Origin: Streptococcus orisasini
GTDB lineage: Bacteria > Bacillota > Bacilli > Lactobacillales > Streptococcaceae
Reading direction: 5' to 3'
DNA: 64,000 bases
Assembly: GCF_001431045.1 (NCBI RefSeq)
Contig: NZ_BCLE01000017.1
Location: 1 to 64,000 of the forward strand
The first letter of the stretch is position 1, and each line of letters opens with the position of its first letter. The position numbers and the translations under genes are program-made. Below, in pieces: positions 1 through 7,759 of the stretch. The notes under the pieces were generated by a model that saw only the letters and a program-made list of their open reading frames with translations, was not told where the DNA came from and searched no databases.

Positions 1-19
1 ACCCCCAGGACTTTGCGTA

Positions 20-50
20 GTTGTATTAGCGGCTTTAGCCGCAATACAAC
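20..50 (+). other. Hairpin in the leader of the cation efflux gene
   Basis: An inverted repeat with arms at 20-33 and 38-50, a four-base loop (ttta) and one bulged A. It ends about ten bases before the ribosome binding site (aaaggag, 61-67). No T-run follows, so it is not a simple terminator. It could be a leader structure, or the end of a longer element cut off by the window edge. Confidence 0.5.
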
Positions 51-72
51 TAACAAATTGAAAGGAGAAAGT

Positions 73-1011
73 ATGGAAACTCATAAGCATCATCACCACG
101 ATCATCATCACAATGTTGCTCATCAGTCAACCAGTCGCATTTTTATCGCTTTTATGTCCAATTTTGTTTTTGCCATTGTTGAGATGATTTTCGGTGGTAT
201 TTTTAATTCCAGTGCCATTTTAGCCGATTCTGTCCACGATTTTGGCGACGCCTTGGCTATTGGTCTGTCTTATTATTTTGAGCGCCTGTCCAAGCGCAGA
301 AGTGACTATCGCTACACACTGGGCTATTGGCGTTTTAGCCTGCTGGGAGCTTTGATGACCGCCGTTATTTTGATTATTGGATCCGGCTTGGTTTTATTTG
401 AAAATGTTCAAAAAATAATGCATCCTGAGCCGGTTAATTACAATGGTATGTTGATCCTTGGCTTGATTGCTATTGCTGTCAATATTGTGGCCAGCCGTGT
501 TTTAAATGGGGAAGCATCTGAACACGAATCCATTTTAAGCCTGCATTTTCTTGAAGATATTTTAGGCTGGGTGGCTGTTATTATTGTCTCACTGGTTTTG
601 AGAGTGACGGACTGGTATATTCTTGATCCGTTCTTGTCTGTGGCGATTGCGCTCTTTATTTTGAGTCAGGCCCTGCCTAAGTTTATCAGGAATCTGTCTG
701 TATTCTTGGAACATGCTCCCGGAAATTGTGATGTTCAGGAGCTGGAGAGGGAAATTTTGGCACTGGAATGGGTTCAGGCCATCAATCAATTTAATCTTTG
801 GTCTTTAGATGGCCGAAAAAATATTGCCATGATTCACCTGCTGGTTGCTCCTGACTGCAATGAACAGCTGCTGAAAGACCGGGTGCACCATCTTTTTCAG
901 ACCTACCATATTGTGGAATCGGCTGTTGAATGCGATCATTCTACCTTTCAACACCTGCACCACAGTCCTTATATAAAAAATAATTTTAAAAGAAATAATA
1001 GTTATGAATAA
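73..1011 (+). CDS. Cation diffusion facilitator (CzcD-type metal efflux)
   Basis: A 313-residue inner-membrane metal/proton antiporter of the CDF family, likely exporting Zn2+ or another divalent cation. The N-terminus is very histidine-rich (HKHHHHDHHHN), as in many Zn-type members. About six membrane segments follow. The family metal-site motifs are visible: an aspartate followed by HDFGD in the second membrane segment region, and HFLED in the fifth. A short cytoplasmic C-terminal domain ends in another His-rich stretch (HLHHS). I chose ATG 73 because it follows aaaggag at 61-67 and gives the normal N-terminus; the longer frame from 13 would run through the leader hairpin. It overlaps the next gene by 8 bases, suggesting translational coupling. 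The metal specificity is inferred, not shown. Confidence 0.9.
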   Translation: METHKHHHHDHHHNVAHQSTSRIFIAFMSNFVFAIVEMIFGGIFNSSAILADSVHDFGDALAIGLSYYFERLSKRRSDYRYTLGYWRFSLLGALMTAVILIIGSGLVLFENVQKIMHPEPVNYNGMLILGLIAIAVNIVASRVLNGEASEHESILSLHFLEDILGWVAVIIVSLVLRVTDWYILDPFLSVAIALFILSQALPKFIRNLSVFLEHAPGNCDVQELEREILALEWVQAINQFNLWSLDGRKNIAMIHLLVAPDCNEQLLKDRVHHLFQTYHIVESAVECDHSTFQHLHHSPYIKNNFKRNNSYE

Positions 1012-1945
1012 ACGTTACAATACTCTGAATGCCTATTACCGTCGCCTTTTTGGCGAAAAAATTTTTAAAGTGCCTATTGATGCTGGCTTTGACTGTCCCA
1101 ATCGTGACGGTACTGTAGCCCATGGCGGCTGTACTTTTTGCACGGTATCTGGCTCTGGTGATGCTATCGTAGCACCTGAGGCTCCGATTCGCGACCAATT
1201 TTACAAGGAAATTGATTTTATGCACCGCAAGTGGCCAGATGTTAAGAAATATTTGGTCTATTTTCAAAATTTCACCAATACTCATGACAAGGTAGAGGTC
1301 ATTCGTGAACGCTACGAGCAGGCCATCAATGAACCTGGAGTTATTGGTGTCAATATTGGTACTCGTCCAGACTGCCTGCCTGATGAAACCATTGCCTATT
1401 TGGCAGAACTTTCTGAGCGAATGCATGTGACAGTTGAGCTGGGCTTGCAGACAACCTACGAAGAAACCTCAAAACTTATCAATCGGGCGCACAGCTATGA
1501 ACTATATGTCGAGACGGTAGAGCGCTTGCGTCAATTGGCTCCCAAAGCAGAAATCGTTTCCCATCTGATTAACGGTTTGCCGGGGGAAACTCATGAGATG
1601 ATGTTGGAAAATGTCCGCCGCTGTGTGACCGATAATGACATTGATGGTATCAAACTGCATTTGCTGCATCTGATGACCAATACCCGCATGCAGCGGGACT
1701 ACCACGAGGGCAGATTGCAGCTGCTTAGTCAAGACGAGTATGTCAATATTATCTGCGATCAGCTGGAAATTATTCCGAAAGATATCATTATTCACCGCAT
1801 TACTGGCGATGCTCCTCGCCACATGCTGATCGGTCCCATGTGGAGTCTCAACAAATGGGAGGTCCTAAATGCTATTGACAAGGAGATGGAGAGACGCAGA
1901 AGTGTGCAAGGGTGCAAAATAGAGGCAATTAGCCAATCCGTTTGA
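1004..1945 (+). CDS. ytqA: TIGR01212-family radical SAM protein (YtqA-like)
   Basis: A 313-residue radical SAM protein. Cysteines 31, 43 and 46 (CPNRDG...GGCTFC) form the atypical CX11CX2C iron-sulfur motif of the YtqA family rather than CX3CX2C. A glycine-rich strand (GVNIGTRPDC) and a conserved TVELGLQT segment are also family-like. Its biochemical reaction is not established as far as I know. YtqA and MnmM (YtqB) genes are neighbours in Bacillus, and here the MnmM gene lies one gene downstream (2489), so a role in tRNA modification is a reasonable inference. The start overlaps the end of the efflux gene. Confidence 0.88.
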   Translation: MNKRYNTLNAYYRRLFGEKIFKVPIDAGFDCPNRDGTVAHGGCTFCTVSGSGDAIVAPEAPIRDQFYKEIDFMHRKWPDVKKYLVYFQNFTNTHDKVEVIRERYEQAINEPGVIGVNIGTRPDCLPDETIAYLAELSERMHVTVELGLQTTYEETSKLINRAHSYELYVETVERLRQLAPKAEIVSHLINGLPGETHEMMLENVRRCVTDNDIDGIKLHLLHLMTNTRMQRDYHEGRLQLLSQDEYVNIICDQLEIIPKDIIIHRITGDAPRHMLIGPMWSLNKWEVLNAIDKEMERRRSVQGCKIEAISQSV

Positions 1946-1984
1946 TTAATCAATGATGCGAAAATTGGTGTAAGAGGAAAAACG

Positions 1985-2431
1985 ATGATCTACGATTTAA
2001 CGCTTTTATTGACTGCTGTCGTTGCTGGATTTATGCTGACTTATTCGATCACATTAGGAGCCTATTTTAATTATTTATTAAGTCATAACATGGATCAAGG
2101 ATTTTCTAATTTTTACAGCAAATTTAGACAGGACACTTGGGCTGTGAATTTATATCAAGCTTGTGTTGGTCTGCAATTTTTCTTGGGACTAACAACCCTT
2201 TTGCTGACCTCTTATCCCATAACTGTTCGTAGTCTGGCTGTTATCCCGCTGATTGTCCTATTGTCCTGCCATCGCCTGACTGGTTTTTCAAAAAGTGAAG
2301 AAGAGGTGAACAGCGGTAAACCTATTTCAAATGAGACAAGACAAAATTATTTGAAATGGAATCTGCCGCTTCATTATCTTTATTTTTGTGTTTATTTTAT
2401 TAGCGCCTTGGTTCAGCTCTTACTTCATTAA
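1985..2431 (+). CDS. Small four-helix membrane protein, unknown function
   Basis: A 148-residue protein with four probable membrane helices (about residues 4-30, 55-75, 80-98 and 120-147) joined by short polar loops. The size and topology recall small DUF1772-like membrane proteins, but no diagnostic motif is visible and I do not assign a family. It lies between the ytqA and mnmM genes on the same strand. A purine-rich stretch (taagaggaaaaacg) precedes the ATG, so it is likely translated with them. The interruption of the ytqA-mnmM pair may be lineage-specific. Confidence 0.7.
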   Translation: MIYDLTLLLTAVVAGFMLTYSITLGAYFNYLLSHNMDQGFSNFYSKFRQDTWAVNLYQACVGLQFFLGLTTLLLTSYPITVRSLAVIPLIVLLSCHRLTGFSKSEEEVNSGKPISNETRQNYLKWNLPLHYLYFCVYFISALVQLLLH

Positions 2432-2488
2432 AACTTGTCAGAATTCCAAGCATTATTTTTTCAAAATACAGGAGATGTTTTTTAAATT

Positions 2489-3052
2489 ATGATCAAACGC
2501 CCCATTGACCTTTCTCATGATTTTTTGGCAGAAGTTTTAGATAAGGATAGTATCGCGGTGGATGCGACCATGGGCAATGGCCACGATACCGCTTTTTTAG
2601 CTGCTTTAGCTAAGACGGTCTATGCCTTTGATGTGCAAGAACAGGCAGTGCAGAACACTCAAAAACGTTTAACTCAGCTGAACTTGACTAATGTTAAGCT
2701 CATTTTGGATGGGCATGAAAATCTGAATCGGTATGTGACCGAACCCATCCGCGCAGCTATTTTCAATCTGGGCTACCTACCGTCTGCTGATAAGTCTGTT
2801 ATCACAAAGCCTGACACGACCCTGCAGGCTATTGAGAAAATTCTAGCAGGCTTAGAAGTCGGCGGCCGTCTGTCCATTATGATTTACTATGGGCATGAGG
2901 GAGGTGATAGGGAAAAAGATGCCGTACTGGAGTTTGTCAAAGAGCTGCCGCAGGAAAACTTTGCGGCCATGCTTTACCAGCCGCTCAATCAAATCAATAC
3001 GCCACCTTTTTTGGTCATGGTGGAGAAATTGAAAGAACAGGGGTCTGAGTGA
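2489..3052 (+). CDS. mnmM: tRNA mnm5(s2)U34 methyltransferase MnmM (YtqB family)
   Basis: A 187-residue Rossmann-fold SAM-dependent methyltransferase. Motif I is seen as AVDATMGNGHDTAFLA near residues 24-39, and motif II as VYAFDVQEQA. A conserved FNLGYLP stretch occupies the place of the catalytic NPPY-like motif in this small family. Members (Bacillus YtqB) methylate aminomethyluridine at the tRNA wobble position, finishing mnm5(s2)U34. The length matches the family. The preceding bases (caggagatg) supply a ribosome binding site. It is the last gene before a strong terminator. Assignment rests on family resemblance plus the nearby ytqA. Confidence 0.85.
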   Translation: MIKRPIDLSHDFLAEVLDKDSIAVDATMGNGHDTAFLAALAKTVYAFDVQEQAVQNTQKRLTQLNLTNVKLILDGHENLNRYVTEPIRAAIFNLGYLPSADKSVITKPDTTLQAIEKILAGLEVGGRLSIMIYYGHEGGDREKDAVLEFVKELPQENFAAMLYQPLNQINTPPFLVMVEKLKEQGSE

Positions 3053-3151
3053 GCAATTAGCCCTTGATTTATAGTTCTAAAGACAAATAGATTAAAGAAC
3101 AGTAAAAAGTTTTTTTCTATTAAACAATTGAATAATAAAATGAAACAGCAA

Positions 3152-3194
3152 CCTGATTCCTAAAGTGTAAGGGAATCAGGTCTTTTTATTTTTT
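3152..3194 (+). terminator. Intrinsic terminator after mnmM
   Basis: A 9-bp perfect stem (cctgattcc / ggaatcagg) with a loop of about 11 bases, followed by a T-rich tract. It ends the 73-3052 gene group. Confidence 0.9.
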
Positions 3195-3405
3195 CTCTAA
3201 AAAGGCTCAGAATCTTAAAATTAGTTGTCAAATTTTAACTGTCCATAAAGCTTAAAATTTTTGTGGCGGTGAAGTTTTGTTTTGAAATATCCCAAAATAC
3301 TTTGTCATCAGTGTATTAAACGCCAATCTTATCTAATGAGAGTATGATATTTTTATTATTGATCGAAAACAAAAAAAGCGTACACCTTGGCACACTTTGA
3401 TCAAA
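3195..3405. other. AT-rich intergenic region, no gene seen
   Basis: The gap between the two converging units has no credible ORF. It holds the mnmM terminator on the left and the minus-strand terminator of the kinase gene on the right. The remaining sequence is AT-rich with no repeat I could match elsewhere in the window. Confidence 0.6.
3371..3398 (-). terminator. Intrinsic terminator of the PfkB/DeoR operon
   Basis: Read on the minus strand, AAAGTGTG pairs with TACGCTTT through G-U wobbles, followed directly by a run of seven T. It lies just after the stop codon of the kinase gene. Confidence 0.65.
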
Positions 3406-4362
3406 TTAATATTCCAATTTTGCTACTGAAACGTCTTGATAGACCGAATCAAAGACACTATTTTCTAAAAATCCTGTTTTGACATCTAAAGAGTTAGCAG
3501 TTCCTGCTGCAGAACCATATTTTAATACATCAATGAAAGATTTGTGTTTATCAATAGCAGACAAGATACCACCGACTGTTGCATCACCAGATCCTTGTGT
3601 ATTAATAGCCTTGACTTTTGGAAATGTAACTCTATAGAATTCATCTTCATACTTGATAAGCGATCCGCTTGCTCCCAATGATACAAAGATAATAGGGATA
3701 TTAGAGAGCAGCTCATTAGCTGTGATATTTTTTTGCAGCATTTTTGCATCAGTAGTTATTTCTGTATTTAGTAATTCGGCGATTTCGGTCTCATTAGGTT
3801 TAATGATATCCGGTAGAAAACCTGAGTCTAAGCAGTCTTTTAATGCCTCACCAGAAGTGTCTAGCAAGATTTTGATATTCTGATTGAGCCTTCTTATTTT
3901 CTGTATTAAGGTAGAATAAAAATTATGTGGACAATTAAGTGGCAGGCTGCCATTAATTGAAATCGCTGTAATATCTTTGACTTTAATATAAGATTCCATC
4001 TTTTCCTCAAGTTCACTTAGAACAGGTTGGGTGATGGCTGCTCCCAATTCATTTATTTCTGTCTTCACATTCTCTTTATCTAAAATGACGTAGCAATTTC
4101 TAGTTTCATCAGTTGTATGGATAAAATCTGACGTGAATTTATCATTTTTTGTTTGGGAAAGAATATAATCTCCATTCATTCCGCCGATGATACTAAGTGC
4201 AGTCGTTTCTGTGCCAAGTATTGCAGAAACGCGTGCCGCATTAATTCCCTTTCCTCCCACCATTTTGGTTATTAGTTGTACTCTGTTTAATTTTCCTGAG
4301 GATAGGCTATCGACTTTATAGAGGTAGTCTACAGAAGGATTCATGGTAAGTGTAATAATCAT
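3406..4362 (-). CDS. PfkB-family 1-phosphofructokinase / tagatose-6-phosphate kinase type
   Basis: A 318-residue ribokinase-fold sugar-phosphate kinase. The N-terminal TMNPSVDYLYKV, the GGKGINAAR substrate loop near residue 37 and the C-terminal GSGDATVGG catalytic loop are typical of the FruK/LacC branch, which phosphorylates ketohexose phosphates to bisphosphates. ATG 4362 is preceded by ggaaaggaag on the minus strand and gives the canonical MIITLTMNPS start; the upstream extension would overlap the regulator. It is downstream of, and probably co-transcribed with, the DeoR regulator, and divergent from the PTS/aldolase operon. The likely job is a second phosphorylation of the imported sugar phosphate. 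The exact substrate is unknown. Confidence 0.88.
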   Translation of the reverse strand: MIITLTMNPSVDYLYKVDSLSSGKLNRVQLITKMVGGKGINAARVSAILGTETTALSIIGGMNGDYILSQTKNDKFTSDFIHTTDETRNCYVILDKENVKTEINELGAAITQPVLSELEEKMESYIKVKDITAISINGSLPLNCPHNFYSTLIQKIRRLNQNIKILLDTSGEALKDCLDSGFLPDIIKPNETEIAELLNTEITTDAKMLQKNITANELLSNIPIIFVSLGASGSLIKYEDEFYRVTFPKVKAINTQGSGDATVGGILSAIDKHKSFIDVLKYGSAAGTANSLDVKTGFLENSVFDSVYQDVSVAKLEY

Positions 4363-4384
4363 ATAGGACTTCCTTTCCAGATAT

Positions 4385-5134
4385 TTATAGTATCTTTGTA
4401 TATTTTGAGTACTCGTCCTTTTTAGTGGGTTCCCAGTTATCATCGCTGACTAAAATATCAAAAGCTTCTAGAGGAGCAAATGTTATCATATCAGATATTC
4501 CAATCTTTGATGTATCTGCTACAATGATTTTTTTATTTGCACAATGCATAGCTGTCAATTGTATACTTCCCTGTGTAGAGTTACTGGTTGTAACTCTATT
4601 TTTACTAATGCCATTTGTGGAACAAAGAGCAAAGTCTATATTTAAATCTTTAAACGAAGCTTCAGCAATCGGCCCTAAAAATTCACCAGTTCTCTTATAA
4701 AACTCACCGGCAGTTAATATGATTTGATTGTCGTATTCCAGTAATGCTTGAAAGGCAGGATAACTGTTTGTGACAAATCTTATATTTTTGGTTGCTAGAT
4801 AAGGTATTGCTAAAAGAAGTGTAGTACCAGCACCAAGATACACAGTAGAATTGCTGGGAATTAAATCACCAAGTTTTTTTCCTATGTTGTTTTTCTTTTC
4901 GACATTTAGCAGTAATTTTTCATCTGTTGAAAATTCAATATGTCTTGAGCGATCAATGGATAAGGCTCCACCATGCTCTCGTTTTAATTTTCCCTGCTCT
5001 TCTAATTGTTTCAGATCGCGACGAATTGTGACTTCAGACACCCCAGTTAGGGCGGCAATTTCAGAGGTTGTCATCATTCCCCCGTTCATATTTATTAAAT
5101 CAATGATTTTATTCCACCGAATATTTTTAATCAC
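4385..5134 (-). CDS. DeoR-family transcriptional repressor of the sugar locus
   Basis: A 249-residue regulator. The N-terminal winged helix-turn-helix (residues about 20-55; TTSEIAALTGVSEVTIRRD) is followed by the DeoR signature around RREHGGAL-like sequence and a sugar-phosphate-sensing C-terminal domain with a VYLGAGTT loop. Such proteins repress sugar operons until a phosphorylated intermediate binds. The start is GTG at 5134, with gaagagg about nine bases upstream; a nearby ATG at 5141 is out of frame. It is divergent from the PTS genes, and a tandem 11-bp repeat over its own promoter is a candidate operator. Confidence 0.88.
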   Translation of the reverse strand: MIKNIRWNKIIDLINMNGGMMTTSEIAALTGVSEVTIRRDLKQLEEQGKLKREHGGALSIDRSRHIEFSTDEKLLLNVEKKNNIGKKLGDLIPSNSTVYLGAGTTLLLAIPYLATKNIRFVTNSYPAFQALLEYDNQIILTAGEFYKRTGEFLGPIAEASFKDLNIDFALCSTNGISKNRVTTSNSTQGSIQLTAMHCANKKIIVADTSKIGISDMITFAPLEAFDILVSDDNWEPTKKDEYSKYTKIL

Positions 5135-5168
5135 TATTCATACCTCTTCATTAAATGTATTTGTTTTT

Positions 5169-5197
5169 ATTATAGTATACAATTAAGGAATAATCAA
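5169..5197 (-). promoter_or_regulatory. Promoter of the DeoR/PfkB operon
   Basis: Read on the minus strand: -35 TTGATT (5197-5192), a 17-bp spacer and -10 TATAAT (5174-5169), about 35 bases before the GTG start. Confidence 0.7.
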
Positions 5198-5209
5198 TGA
5201 ATAATCAAT
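5188..5209. repeat. Tandem 11-bp direct repeat, candidate regulator operator
   Basis: Two perfect adjoining copies of gaataatcaat (5188-5198 and 5199-5209) cover the -35 region of the minus-strand promoter. Position and form suit a DeoR-type operator, but binding is inferred. Confidence 0.55.
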
Positions 5210-5245
5210 ATCGTAAAAAAACATTCAAAAAAGTTTCGAAAATGA

Positions 5246-5273
5246 TTGACTTATGAATTATTTTGATTATAAT
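5246..5273 (+). promoter_or_regulatory. Promoter of the PTS operon
   Basis: -35 TTGACT (5246-5251), a 16-bp spacer and -10 TATAAT (5268-5273). The cre site begins six bases downstream, at the expected transcription start. Confidence 0.8.
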
Positions 5274-5278
5274 TAGAG

Positions 5279-5294
5279 ATGTAAGCGATATCAT
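5279..5294 (+). promoter_or_regulatory. cre site (CcpA operator)
   Basis: ATGTAAGCGATATCAT matches the cre consensus WTGNAANCGNWNNCWW at every defined position. Placement over the start point of the PTS promoter predicts glucose repression through CcpA and HPr-Ser-P. Confidence 0.85.
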
Positions 5295-5314
5295 TTACGA
5301 AAGGAGAGATTGTC

Positions 5315-5776
5315 ATGATTAGTGAAATGTTCAAAGAAGACCTGATTGACTTGGACATTGCTGTATCAGATGAAGCACAGCTGTTTGACCTAATAGGAAT
5401 GCGAGCTATAGAAAAAGGCGTTGCAGAGCTAGGCTACATTGCTGGTTTAGAAAAACGGGAATTGTCCTACCCAACAGGGCTGCAATTTCCAGAGATATCT
5501 GTTGCCTTTCCGCATGTGGATAGTAAGTATATCAAAGAGCCATTTATCTACATTGCAAGGAACAATGGCGTCTTAGATGTTAGACAAATGGGAGATGCAG
5601 CGGAAATGTCTGCTAGAGATTTCCTGTTTTTAGGAATCAAAGATGGATCGAAACAGCCGCAATTATTAGCAAGTATGATGGCAGCGTTTCAAGATAGTGA
5701 ATTTGTCAATAAATTTAAAAAGGTCACAACTAAAAAAGAAATGCACGATTTAGTTGTCAACAGTTTTGAAGAATGA
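5315..5776 (+). CDS. gatA: PTS EIIA, fructose/galactitol (Gat) type
   Basis: A 153-residue soluble phosphocarrier that takes phosphate from HPr and passes it to EIIB. The phosphorylated histidine is expected in VAFPHVDSKYIK, matching the fructose-mannitol/galactitol EIIA fold (PTS_EIIA_2). It is the first gene of the operon, preceded by a strong ribosome binding site (gaaaggagag). Its stop is next to the EIIB ribosome binding site. The domain is separate here, whereas fructose systems often fuse IIA to IIBC. Sugar specificity cannot be read from IIA. The symbol reflects family likeness, not proven galactitol transport. Confidence 0.88.
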   Translation: MISEMFKEDLIDLDIAVSDEAQLFDLIGMRAIEKGVAELGYIAGLEKRELSYPTGLQFPEISVAFPHVDSKYIKEPFIYIARNNGVLDVRQMGDAAEMSARDFLFLGIKDGSKQPQLLASMMAAFQDSEFVNKFKKVTTKKEMHDLVVNSFEE

Positions 5777-5790
5777 AAAGGAGTGCTTTT

Positions 5791-6117
5791 ATGAAAACAA
5801 TTTTAGTGTGCTGTGGTTCAGGTGTTGCCACAAGTCCCCAAGTAACAAATAAGGTAAATGACTATCTGGCCTCAGTAGGATTAGATGGGTATGCTAAAGC
5901 AGCTCCTAAACCTATTGAAACAGCTAAATCAACAATCGAAAATGATCCAAGCATTATTGTCTATATCGGAATTGCCCCAGCGAATAAAGAACTTCAAGAG
6001 GTACTTGATGATCATGGTGTAGTTGGAATGGTCGGCTTGCCCTGGCTGACAGGTATGGGACAAGATGAGGCGAACGAACGTATTAAAGAAATTGTTGAAA
6101 AACATAAACAAGCGTAA
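5791..6117 (+). CDS. gatB: PTS EIIB, galactitol type
   Basis: A 108-residue EIIB of the lactose/cellobiose-galactitol fold. The P-loop near the N-terminus (ILVCCGSGVATS) carries the phosphorylated cysteine. ATG 5791 follows aaaaggag at the correct distance and yields the canonical start right before the P-loop; the six extra upstream codons overlap the gatA stop and are unlikely to be used. It transfers phosphate from EIIA to the sugar bound by EIIC (6150). It forms one transport complex with its neighbours. Confidence 0.9.
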   Translation: MKTILVCCGSGVATSPQVTNKVNDYLASVGLDGYAKAAPKPIETAKSTIENDPSIIVYIGIAPANKELQEVLDDHGVVGMVGLPWLTGMGQDEANERIKEIVEKHKQA

Positions 6118-6149
6118 TTAAAATATAGAATTCTCAGGGGGAATTTATT

Positions 6150-7496
6150 ATGAACTGGAATGATATTGTTCAAGCTATATTGGGAGTTGGATCTACTGTT
6201 CTTATTCCCATCTTTATTGCTATCTTGGGTTTGATCTTCGGAATGAAGCCTTCTAAAGCTTTGCTATCAGGACTTTATCTAGGGACTGGTTTTATTGGAA
6301 TGAGCTTAGCTATTAATCAATTGACTGCAGCAGTTAGTCCAGCAGCGAAAGCTTTGGCAAAAAACACAGGAATTAACTTGCCAGTTGTTGACTTTGGCTG
6401 GACAGGAGCTTCAGCAATCACTTGGGCTTGGCCGCTGGCATTTGCATTTTTTGCAGTTGAACTTGGGATTAATTTGGTTATGCTGCTTAGTAAAATGACC
6501 AAAACCTTGAATGCTGATATGTGGAATGTATGGGGAGTTGCTCTGACTGGCTACATCGTATATCAATTCTCTGGAAATATGCTTTGGAGTTTTGTAGTTG
6601 CAGGTATTCAAGTTGTCATCTCCTTAAAATTAGGCGACATGTGGGCAGATGAAATTAAGGATATGTTAGGTTATGAAGGTGTAACTGTAACACACATTGA
6701 AACCTTTACTGCAGTAATTATGAGTCCTGTCAATAAATTGATGGACTATATTCCTGTCTTTAATAAAAAATGGGATGCCGATGCCTTAAAACGTAAAATT
6801 GGTATTTTGAGTGAACCTGTCGTGATGGGGGCTATTATTGGCTTGCTTTTAGGGTTGATTGGACAGTATGGAATTGCTAATTCATTGAATCTTGCAGTCA
6901 CAACTGGTGCCGTCATGGCCATTTTCCCAGTCATGGCTAAATTTTTCATGGATGCGTTGACACCATTTGGTACCACAATGAGCGATTTCATGAAAAAACA
7001 CGTAAAAGGCCGTGAATTTGTTATTGGTTTGGACTGGCCTATTGTTGGTCAAAGTACAGAGCTATGGGTGACAATGGTTCTCTTGATACCTGTATCTATT
7101 TTGTTTGCTGCGATTCTGCCAGGCAATGAAATCTTGCCTCTTGCTGGTGTCATTAACTATTGTCTTGGTGTAGGTGGTCTTCTATTAACAGGTGGCAATT
7201 TGCTGAGAATGCTTGTCCTAGGTATTATCTACGAACCACTGTTCTTATATGGCTCAACCTACTTTGCAAACATCTTTACAAAATTGGCTAAAAGCACTGG
7301 AGCAATCAACGTTCCCAAAGGATCAGAAGTTTCATGGAGTTCTATCGAAGCGCCAGATCTCCGCTTCTTGGCAGGCTGGGCTGGCCGCGGCAATATCATG
7401 GCAATTGTTGGTTTGATGGCACTGTTGGCATTGTTTTATGTTTTGTACAGAGGCTTCAAGAAAAATCCAATCCCAGCAAGCAAATACAAAGACTAG
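6150..7496 (+). CDS. gatC: PTS EIIC, galactitol type permease
   Basis: A 448-residue polytopic membrane permease of the EIIC-GAT family with about ten to twelve hydrophobic segments. Recognisable stretches include the N-terminal GSTVLIPIFIAILG and the central PFGTTMSDFMKKHVKGREF. It translocates and couples phosphorylation of the sugar with EIIB. A ribosome binding site (caggggga) precedes ATG 6150. No galactitol-1-phosphate dehydrogenase gene is nearby, so the substrate may be a ketose or a different polyol. The family is clear but the substrate is not. Confidence 0.9.
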   Translation: MNWNDIVQAILGVGSTVLIPIFIAILGLIFGMKPSKALLSGLYLGTGFIGMSLAINQLTAAVSPAAKALAKNTGINLPVVDFGWTGASAITWAWPLAFAFFAVELGINLVMLLSKMTKTLNADMWNVWGVALTGYIVYQFSGNMLWSFVVAGIQVVISLKLGDMWADEIKDMLGYEGVTVTHIETFTAVIMSPVNKLMDYIPVFNKKWDADALKRKIGILSEPVVMGAIIGLLLGLIGQYGIANSLNLAVTTGAVMAIFPVMAKFFMDALTPFGTTMSDFMKKHVKGREFVIGLDWPIVGQSTELWVTMVLLIPVSILFAAILPGNEILPLAGVINYCLGVGGLLLTGGNLLRMLVLGIIYEPLFLYGSTYFANIFTKLAKSTGAINVPKGSEVSWSSIEAPDLRFLAGWAGRGNIMAIVGLMALLALFYVLYRGFKKNPIPASKYKD

Positions 7497-7519
7497 TAAA
7501 TCTTTAGAAGGAACTGAGT

Positions 7520-7744
7520 ATGACTGTAAAATCTAAAGTATTTTGGACTTTCCTAAGCTTTCTAGCATTTTTGCTATTTATAGTGGCCATCTATACAAAA
7601 TTATATTGGCTAAATATTTTTGTGATTGTATTAGGTTTACTAGTAAATAAACAAGGAACTTCTATTTTGTTCCCTAAATATTTAGAAAAGAAAAAGCTTG
7701 CCTCAGAAAAAATGAAGGCGCTGCATCAATCTAGAGGAAAATAG
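7520..7744 (+). CDS. Small membrane protein inside the PTS operon, unknown
   Basis: A 74-residue protein with two hydrophobic segments (about residues 8-26 and 28-47) and a lysine-rich tail (KYLEKKKLASEKMK). A ribosome binding site (agaaggaactg) precedes ATG 7520. It lies in the 260-base gap between gatC and the aldolase gene, with operon-like spacing. I do not recognise a family. It may be an accessory subunit of the permease, an inference from position only. Confidence 0.65.
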   Translation: MTVKSKVFWTFLSFLAFLLFIVAIYTKLYWLNIFVIVLGLLVNKQGTSILFPKYLEKKKLASEKMKALHQSRGK

Positions 7745-7759
7745 AAAGGTGGATTAGTT

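Noticed and set aside
986..1426. 146-codon minus-strand ORF
   Set aside because: It lies wholly opposite the ytqA-like gene, has no ribosome binding site, and ytqA carries clear family motifs.
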